In this document: positions 13,316-18,117 of the stretch, piece after piece
Layout of the letters: every line of letters starts with the position of its first letter
Numbering within the stretch: position 1 is the first letter of the stretch
NCBI GenBank assembly: GCA_903922545.1
Contig: CAIXUE010000143.1
Location: 1-18,117 of the forward strand
Reading direction: 5' to 3'
From: an uncultured Alphaproteobacteria bacterium
Lineage (GTDB): Bacteria > Pseudomonadota > Alphaproteobacteria > Micropepsales > Micropepsaceae
DNA: 18,117 nt
The notes under the pieces: generated by a model
Told to the model about the DNA's origin: nothing
The model's database searches: none
Seen by the model: the letters and a program-made list of their open reading frames with translations, nothing else
Position numbers and translations under genes: made by a program

Positions 13316-13963
13316 ATGCAAAAATTCTTGCTTCTTCTTGCCGCTTTGGCCGCAAGCCAGTCCGCTTTGGCTGCGCCTGCGCCGGCCATCGACAATGAAT
13401 GCGTCACGGTCTGGGATATCAATCTTGCACCCGGCGCCTCTGCACCGCCGCTTCCAGCTGACAATGACCGGGTGGTGATGTTCCTGGAGGGTGGCCGCAT
13501 TAAAACCGTCACCGACGGCAAGGCGCGCACCACGGCCCGCAAATTTGGCGACGCCATGCTGATCCCCAAGGGCAGCACCGCTATCGATACGCTTATTTCC
13601 GGCAGCCCCGCGCATGAGATCGTGGTGGCGCTCAAGGACCACGCCGAACCGGCCACGCTCAACACCGGCGGCCTGCCGCTGGCCTTTCCGCGCCCCGGCT
13701 CGGTCAAGGTTCTGGAAAATAGCCGCGCCATTGTCTGGCATTACAGTTGGGTGCCGGGCAAACCCACCGCCATGCACTTTCATGACAAGGATGTGGTGGT
13801 GGCCTACCGGTATGACGGCACCCTCAAATCCACCACGCCGGATGGCGCTGTCACGGAAAATCCATACAAAAAGGGCGAAATCCGCTTCAACAAGTCCAAC
13901 CGCACCCATTCGGAATTGCTGGCCACAGGCCGGCAAAGCGCGGTGATCCTGGAACTGAAATAA
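13316..13963 (+). CDS. Secreted cupin-fold protein
   Basis: 215 residues from ATG 13316, chosen because GGGGG lies 6-9 nt upstream and a clear signal peptide follows (MQKFLLLLAALAASQSALA, cut before APAPA); an open frame from 13241 includes no plausible start. The mature protein shows two cupin-like halves: the first around DRVVMFLEGGRIKTV and KFGDAMLIPKGST, the second around PTAMHFHDKDVVVAYRYDGTLK and KGEIRFNKSNRTHSELLATG. The second half keeps His residues of a metal site (H-x-H and a later H). Such secreted cupins usually bind metal or small ligands; the reaction is unknown. It runs convergent with the Asn-rich gene, 31 bp apart. Confidence 0.8.
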   Translation: MQKFLLLLAALAASQSALAAPAPAIDNECVTVWDINLAPGASAPPLPADNDRVVMFLEGGRIKTVTDGKARTTARKFGDAMLIPKGSTAIDTLISGSPAHEIVVALKDHAEPATLNTGGLPLAFPRPGSVKVLENSRAIVWHYSWVPGKPTAMHFHDKDVVVAYRYDGTLKSTTPDGAVTENPYKKGEIRFNKSNRTHSELLATGRQSAVILELK

Positions 13964-13994
13964 AACAGTCCGTCACGCCGAACCAGCGAAAGAC

Positions 13995-14765
13995 TCAGTG
14001 TCCGCTGCTGTTGGAAATTCCGCTGTCGGAAATACCGCTGCTGTTGTTGAAACCGCTATTGTTGGCCAGCAGGCTGGCAAATTGCGCCAGCACGCTTTCC
14101 AGCGTGTTGTTGCTGGTCGAGCCCAGTGTATTGGTGTTCGAACCGCCGCCATTGGTGTTGGTATTGCCGTTGGAATTGCCGTTGGAATTGCCGTTGCCGT
14201 TCGAATTTCCGTTGCCATTGCCGTTGCCGGTTGAACCGCCGCCTGTATGAACGCCACCGGAATTGCCGCCGCCAGATCCACCGCCATGGCCAGAACCAGA
14301 GCCCGAACCAGATCCCGACCCGGTACTGCCGAAATTATAGATATTCGTGTTTTTGATATTGATGGATTTGTTGACCGTGATGTTGGTCGAATTGTCGATC
14401 ACTTTTGAATTGTTGATATTTTCAGTGACGTTGGTGTTGGTGGAATTGTTGACGTTGTTGGTGATCTTCACCGGACTGTAATCTTCAACCGGCTTGTTGA
14501 TATTGACGTTCTGCGACGCATCGACATTTTTGGTCACCGTCGTGGGCGCGTAAACATTCAGCCTGGTGGAAGAGTTGATATTGTTGGTGACCTTGTTCGT
14601 CTCCACCACATTCAGTCTGGCGGGAAAGGAATGCGCGGAATAATTCACCCCATGCAGGGTGATATTATGACTGCCGCTGTAATGCGCGCCCCCGGCCTCG
14701 GCGCCCAGCGATCCCGCCGCGAGCCCGAAGCCCGCAAGCAGGACGAGATAAGACCTTTGTCCCAT
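13995..14765 (-). CDS. Exported Asn/Ser/Gly-rich repeat protein
   Basis: 256 residues from ATG 14765, chosen because GGAGG lies ~8 nt upstream and a signal peptide follows (cut after AEA or AGA near residue 22). Residues ~55-145 carry four or five imperfect copies of [KTN][VI]T-x-N-[VI]-[ND]-x-S, such as KVTNNINSS, TVTKNVDAS, KITNNVNNS and NVTENINNS. Residues ~146-179 are Gly/Ser (GSGSGSGSG), ~180-208 are NGNGNS-type repeats, and the end is Asn/Ser-rich. The Asn ladders with alternating Val/Ile and polar residues look like a beta-solenoid or functional-amyloid (curli-like) protein. No curli or adhesin family can be asserted. The Gly-Ser stretch could be a flexible spacer. The gene diverges from the GH19-like hydrolase over a 204-bp gap. 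Confidence 0.8.
   Translation of the reverse strand: MGQRSYLVLLAGFGLAAGSLGAEAGGAHYSGSHNITLHGVNYSAHSFPARLNVVETNKVTNNINSSTRLNVYAPTTVTKNVDASQNVNINKPVEDYSPVKITNNVNNSTNTNVTENINNSKVIDNSTNITVNKSINIKNTNIYNFGSTGSGSGSGSGSGHGGGSGGGNSGGVHTGGGSTGNGNGNGNSNGNGNSNGNSNGNTNTNGGGSNTNTLGSTSNNTLESVLAQFASLLANNSGFNNSSGISDSGISNSSGH
14145..14235 (-). repeat. Simple-sequence tract coding NGNGNS repeats
   Basis: Within the Asn-rich gene the coding strand repeats short GGCAAC/GGCAAT/TCCAAC units, giving alternating Gly/Asn/Ser. Such tracts change length easily by slippage. Synonymous codons vary, so the tract is not a recent perfect duplication. Confidence 0.75.
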
Positions 14766-14969
14766 AGTGACGCCTCCCCGGCGCCCGGCACGGGCCGCCT
14801 CAAGCGTATCGTTCAGGAACCGTGCCACCGTCCATCCGGGCAATGCCCGCGAACCTGTTTCAGATTGGGGCAAAAGCTGAAACTCCAGGGCTGAAGCCCG
14901 CGCGCACTCTATATAATCGCTGCCAGGACTGATTCCGTCTTCGGTCCGCACGCAACCCAGGGGGCATCC

Positions 14970-15755
14970 ATGGCAAGTCTTCAGGCTGGCAGCACCGGCC
15001 CGGCCGTCGTCGCGCTGCAGAAAGCGCTTCAGGCGCATGGCTTTTCTCCTGGCGGAACGGATGGAAATTTCGGTCCCGGCACCACCCAGGCCGTCATCGG
15101 TTTCCAGAAATCCCGAAGCCTGACGGCAGACGGCGTTGCCGGTCCCGATACCCAGGCCGCGCTGGGCCTTTCCGCATCCGCCGGTCCCTTGCCCCAATTT
15201 TCTGTCGCGGTGGTCAGCCAGATGTTTCCGGTCACCCCGGTTCGCAACATCACCGCTAATCTTCCCGATGTGCTGTCATCTTTGGTGGCGGCACAGCTCA
15301 CCGCCACGCCTTTGGCGCTGGCGGCGCTGGCCACCATCCGGGCTGAAACCGAGAGCTTCGAACCGATCAGCGAATTTGTTTCGCAGTTCAACACCAGCCC
15401 GGGCGGCACGCCTTTCAATCTTTATGATCATCGCGCCGATCTGGGAAATCAGGGCCCGCCCGACGGCGCCAGTTTCAAGGGCCGCGGCTATGTCCAGCTT
15501 ACCGGCCGCGTCAATTACACCAAGTTCGGCCCGCTGGTCGGCGCGGATCTGGTGAACAATCCCGACCAGGCCAATGACCCTGGCGTCGCGGCCAATATTC
15601 TTTCCGCCTTCATCGGCGCCAAAAAATCCGCCATCGCCACCGCGCTGGCTGACAACGATCTTGCGGCGGCGCGCCGCCTGGTCAATGGCGGCAGCAATGG
15701 GCTGGACCGCTTCTCCAGCGCCTTCACCATCGGCCAGAAACTGGTCGGCGGTTAA
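14970..15755 (+). CDS. Peptidoglycan-binding GH19-like (chitinase/lysozyme-type) hydrolase
   Basis: 261 residues from ATG 14970 with a strong GGGGG site upstream. Residues 1-70 are a PG_binding_1-type domain (GPAVVALQKALQAHGF, GNFGPGTTQAVIGFQKSRSL, ADGVAGPDTQAALG). The rest matches GH19-type endolysins and chitinases: LAALATIRAETESFEPISEF with the likely catalytic Glu in AETESF, DGASFKGRGYVQLTGRVNYTKFG, then NPDQANDPGVAANIL. It should cleave peptidoglycan or a related N-acetylglucosamine polymer. No signal peptide is visible, so export would need a holin or another route; this is typical of phage endolysins. It diverges from the Asn-rich secreted protein gene and its stop overlaps the next gene's stop by 3 bp. 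Confidence 0.85.
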   Translation: MASLQAGSTGPAVVALQKALQAHGFSPGGTDGNFGPGTTQAVIGFQKSRSLTADGVAGPDTQAALGLSASAGPLPQFSVAVVSQMFPVTPVRNITANLPDVLSSLVAAQLTATPLALAALATIRAETESFEPISEFVSQFNTSPGGTPFNLYDHRADLGNQGPPDGASFKGRGYVQLTGRVNYTKFGPLVGADLVNNPDQANDPGVAANILSAFIGAKKSAIATALADNDLAAARRLVNGGSNGLDRFSSAFTIGQKLVGG

Positions 15756-16405
15756 ACGCTTCGCCGCCGGCAATAGCCGGCAAGCTGCAACGCCGCCGTG
15801 ATCGCCACAGCCGCCAGCGCCAGACCCAGGAACGTCCCGGGCTGACTTTCCACGCCTTCCTGATAGGTGAAGGTGTGAATGGCGGTAAGCCCGAAACAGG
15901 CATAATTCCAGCGCTGCAATTCTTTCCACCCAGGCGCGCCCAGCCTCTTCAGCATCGCGTCATTCGACGTCGCCAGCAGCAAAATCAGGATCAGTGTGGC
16001 GATCAGGCCGGTGAAATTGGCCAGACCAAACATGTCGTGGCGCACGGGAAAGGCATGCGCTTTCTCGGTGGGACCATAGACATAATAAAGCCAGGGCCGG
16101 CCCCGCAGATGTACGCACTGGCCGATCCCGGCATGAATCACACCCGCGATGCCGGCCCAGATTCCCACATCCCGCCGGACATCCATTGAAACGGCAAGCC
16201 GGCTGCCGGCAAGCACTTTCAGGGGACCGATCAACAAAGCCGCCGCCATCAATCCCAGCGCCGGGTAAGCAGTGGCAAAACTCAGGCGGGAAATCAGATC
16301 TGCCACCGGGCGCACAGCATAAAACAGCGCGGCCGAAGCCAGGGTGAGCAACCCCAGCGGCAGGTGATGGCTGTAAAGACGCTGGCGCAGACGGGGTGAG
16401 ATCAC
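15752..16405 (-). CDS. MsrQ/YedZ-like heme-binding ferric-reductase-fold membrane protein
   Basis: 217 residues from GTG 16405; no ATG works in frame, and GGGGG just upstream is rather close for a ribosome site. Six hydrophobic helices are seen. Conserved elements: RRDVGIWAGIAGVIHAGIG with H91, H99 in the following loop, FPVRHDMFGLANFTGL with H123, and WKELQRWNYACFGLTAIHTF with H177. These His pairs are what heme-b binding members of the ferric-reductase/YedZ family use. MsrQ partners MsrP, a periplasmic methionine sulfoxide reductase, but no MsrP is in the window. The gene lies 52 bp downstream of HtrA on the same strand, which suggests shared transcription and a periplasmic stress theme. 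Confidence 0.78.
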   Translation of the reverse strand: MISPRLRQRLYSHHLPLGLLTLASAALFYAVRPVADLISRLSFATAYPALGLMAAALLIGPLKVLAGSRLAVSMDVRRDVGIWAGIAGVIHAGIGQCVHLRGRPWLYYVYGPTEKAHAFPVRHDMFGLANFTGLIATLILILLLATSNDAMLKRLGAPGWKELQRWNYACFGLTAIHTFTYQEGVESQPGTFLGLALAAVAITAALQLAGYCRRRSV

Positions 16406-16408
16406 GCC

Positions 16409-16424
16409 CCCATTCTAGAATGGG
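16409..16424. promoter_or_regulatory. 16-bp perfect palindrome between htrA-like and msrQ-like genes
   Basis: CCCATTCTAGAATGGG lies in the 51-bp gap just upstream of GTG 16405. A two-fold symmetric site of this length suits an operator; it could also be a weak stem at the end of the protease transcript, but no T-run follows it on the minus strand. Confidence 0.4.
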
Positions 16425-16456
16425 AAGCAGCGGATCGTCACCCCGTTCGCTGTTGC

Positions 16457-17962
16457 CTAGCCTTCGGCCAGCTGCAGCCCGACATAGGCCGCCGCGCCAT
16501 CGCGCATCACCAAAAGCGGTATCGCCGCTTTCTTCTGCTGTTCGGCGCTATGGATGGCCGAGGCAACCTCCTGCGGCGTGCTGACAGCGGTCTGGCCAAC
16601 CCGTTCGATCACATCGCCTGCCTGGATGCCGCTTTCATCGGCCCGGCTGCCATCGGTGACCGAGGCCACCACAACTCCCTTCACACCAGGGCCCAGATCA
16701 AGCTGGCTGCGCGTATTGGGCGTCAGCGTTTCCAGCGACAATCCCACCGGCGCCGAGGCCGGCGTGGCAGCTGTGGCGGCCGATGCCATCTTCTCGCTGC
16801 TCTGGCTTGCGATCGTGACATTCAGGCTGCGCTGCTTCTGATCGCGCCAGACCGTCAGGCTGATCGTCTTGCCCTGCGGCGTATCAGCCACCGCCAGCGC
16901 CAGGTCGCGCGCTTCATGGATGGGCTTGCCCTCAAACGCGGTGATAACGTCGCCCTGCTGCAACTGCGCCTTGGCCGCAGGCGAACCGTCTTCCACGCTG
17001 GCCACCAGCACGCCATTGTCGTTCGGCAACCCCACCGATTTGGCCAGGCTTTCCGTCATCGGTTGCATGGAAACGCCCAGCCAGCCACGGGCCACATTGC
17101 CGTGTTCGCGCAGCTGCGCCACGATGGTTTTGGCGACGTTGGACGGAATGGCAAAGCCGATGCCGACACTGCCGCCGGTGGGCGAATAGATCGCCGTGTC
17201 TATGCCGACCACCTGGCCGGTCTGGTTGAACAGCGGGCCGCCCGAATTGCCGGGATTGATCGGCGCATCAATCTGCATGAAATCGTCATAGGGGCCTTCA
17301 TTGATGTCGCGGCCATGCGCCGAAATGATGCCGGCTGTCACGGTACCGCCCAGCCCATAGGGGTTGCCGACCGCAATCACCCAGTCGCCTTCCTGCGCAT
17401 TGTCGGAATTGCCGAACGCGACATAGGGCAGCGTGTGTCCGGCATCGATCTTGACCAGCGCCAGATCAGTCTTGTCGTCATGGCCGATCACTTTGGCGGT
17501 GTATTTCTTGCCATCCGTCAGCGTGACCGAAACATCGCGGGCGCCATCCACCACATGATTGTTGGTCACGATATAGCCGGCCGGATCGATGATGAAACCG
17601 GAACCCAGGGCGTGCTGCAGGGGCGCGCGGCGCGCGGCGCCATCACCGCCACGCTGCTGGTTGAAATAACGGCGCAGCATGTCGCCAAACTGCCCCTGCA
17701 TGTCCGGCATCTGGCCCTGTTCCTGAACGCTTTCTTCGCCGGAACCTTGCGATGTGACAGCGATCTGAACCACCGCCGGCTTCACCTTGGCCACCAGGCT
17801 GGAAAATCCGGGCTGGATATTGGCGGGTGTCACGCTCAGCGGCGCGGGAACCGGCTGACCCGAAACTGCCCAGGCCACACCGCCGCCGCCAAACGCCGCG
17901 CCCAACAGCAGGGCGGCAACAAGCGCGCGCGGCGCACGGAAATTCGATTGGGATGCGATCAT
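16457..17962 (-). CDS. HtrA/DegP-type periplasmic serine protease (Do family)
   Basis: 501 residues from ATG 17962, chosen because AAGGA lies 10-13 nt upstream; in-frame ATGs at 17980 and 18013 would add residues before the signal anchor. A hydrophobic N-terminal segment (residues ~10-33) targets it to the periplasm or anchors it. The trypsin-like domain shows the triad: H136 in TNNHVV, D166 in KTDLALV, S240 in GNSGGP. Two PDZ domains follow, from GWLGVSMQ (~293) and from LGPGVKGVVV (~420). A linker rich in Gln/Met (residues ~75-110) fits the oligomerising LA loop. DegP-type proteases degrade or refold damaged periplasmic proteins, usually under envelope-stress control. The gene is complete; the promoter is probably in 17963-18117. 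Confidence 0.95.
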   Translation of the reverse strand: MIASQSNFRAPRALVAALLLGAAFGGGGVAWAVSGQPVPAPLSVTPANIQPGFSSLVAKVKPAVVQIAVTSQGSGEESVQEQGQMPDMQGQFGDMLRRYFNQQRGGDGAARRAPLQHALGSGFIIDPAGYIVTNNHVVDGARDVSVTLTDGKKYTAKVIGHDDKTDLALVKIDAGHTLPYVAFGNSDNAQEGDWVIAVGNPYGLGGTVTAGIISAHGRDINEGPYDDFMQIDAPINPGNSGGPLFNQTGQVVGIDTAIYSPTGGSVGIGFAIPSNVAKTIVAQLREHGNVARGWLGVSMQPMTESLAKSVGLPNDNGVLVASVEDGSPAAKAQLQQGDVITAFEGKPIHEARDLALAVADTPQGKTISLTVWRDQKQRSLNVTIASQSSEKMASAATAATPASAPVGLSLETLTPNTRSQLDLGPGVKGVVVASVTDGSRADESGIQAGDVIERVGQTAVSTPQEVASAIHSAEQQKKAAIPLLVMRDGAAAYVGLQLAEG

Positions 17963-18117
17963 TTGAGGTTTTCCTTCCATTTCGCGAATGCGCGCGTGCC
18001 TTGCGCTTTGCATTCAGATTGGAAGCAAGATGTAGGTGTTCAATATGGAGCAGCGTTGAACAACGAATTAAATAAACGAAGGCTCGCGCCCGAAATTTCG
18101 CCACCACATTTGCACAA
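17963..18117. other. Upstream region of the HtrA-type gene, no gene seen
   Basis: 155 bp without a coding region. It holds an inverted repeat GTTCAA, 12 bp, TTGAAC (18038-18061) and a 10-bp palindrome CGAAATTTCG (18091-18100). I see no clear -35/-10 or sigma-E/EcfG-type promoter. The promoter of the protease is most likely here or just beyond the window. Confidence 0.5.

Noticed and set aside
14766..15197. N-terminal extension of the Asn-rich protein to 400 residues
   Set aside because: The extra part overlaps the divergent hydrolase gene and would bury the signal peptide that starts at 14765 after a good GGAGG site.
15765..15780. GCCGGC-AATA-GCCGGC inverted repeat as a terminator
   Set aside because: It lies inside the C-terminal codons of the MsrQ-like gene and has no T-run; it is probably incidental in GC-rich code.

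Overview
The window is about 18.1 kb of GC-rich DNA with short intergenic gaps, many start/stop overlaps and protein families typical of Alphaproteobacteria (DUF6456-like protein, NodT-type outer-membrane factor, YdaS/S24 regulator pair, HtrA beside an MsrQ-like heme protein). I call it an alphaproteobacterial chromosome segment; genus cannot be read from the sequence. No rRNA, tRNA, transposase or CRISPR array is visible.

Layout. (1) 1-4988, plus strand: the end of a tripartite heavy-metal-type RND efflux operon (outer-membrane factor, lipoprotein adaptor, CzcA/CusA-type pump), with overlapping genes and a strong bidirectional hairpin terminator at 4992-5026. (2) 5024-6602: a small phage-packaging-like protein (minus), a TPR protein (plus), and two copies of a ~93-bp structured repeat. 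(3) 6603-9041, minus: a large membrane protein fused to a spermidine-synthase-like domain. (4) 9131-11990: a compact phage-like regulatory module. A four-gene overlapping minus-strand operon (YdaS-like Cro protein, two small proteins of phage/accessory type, a small zinc-ribbon protein) diverges from a CI-like HTH/S24 repressor; a GNAT acetyltransferase and two unknown small overlapping ORFs follow. (5) 12002-13963: small exported or membrane proteins and a secreted cupin. (6) 13995-15755: an exported Asn/Gly/Ser-rich repeat protein divergent from a peptidoglycan-binding GH19-like hydrolase. (7) 15752-17962, minus: HtrA/DegP-type protease followed by an MsrQ/YedZ-like heme-binding membrane protein.

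Main discovery. In region 4, three start codons (YdaS-like gene, S24 repressor, and unknown ORF 11612) are each preceded by the same 14-bp inverted repeat, ACAAYNNNNRTTGT. It ends exactly 11 bp before the ATG in all three cases. The last three bases of each site are the start of a TGTANN -10-like hexamer lying 8 nt before the ATG, and none of the three genes has a Shine-Dalgarno sequence. This is what a small CI/Cro-like regulon read as leaderless mRNAs would look like, and it ties the two uncharacterised ORFs at 11612-11990 to the switch although a GNAT gene separates them from it.

How the genes work together: regions 1, 6 and 7 are mostly envelope functions (metal export, cell-wall cleavage, periplasmic protein quality control, redox). 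Region 4 looks like a domesticated or degenerate prophage control circuit. The phage-like gene at 5024-5344 and the lysozyme/chitinase-like gene at 14970 could be other scattered phage-derived genes, but nothing in the sequence links them directly.
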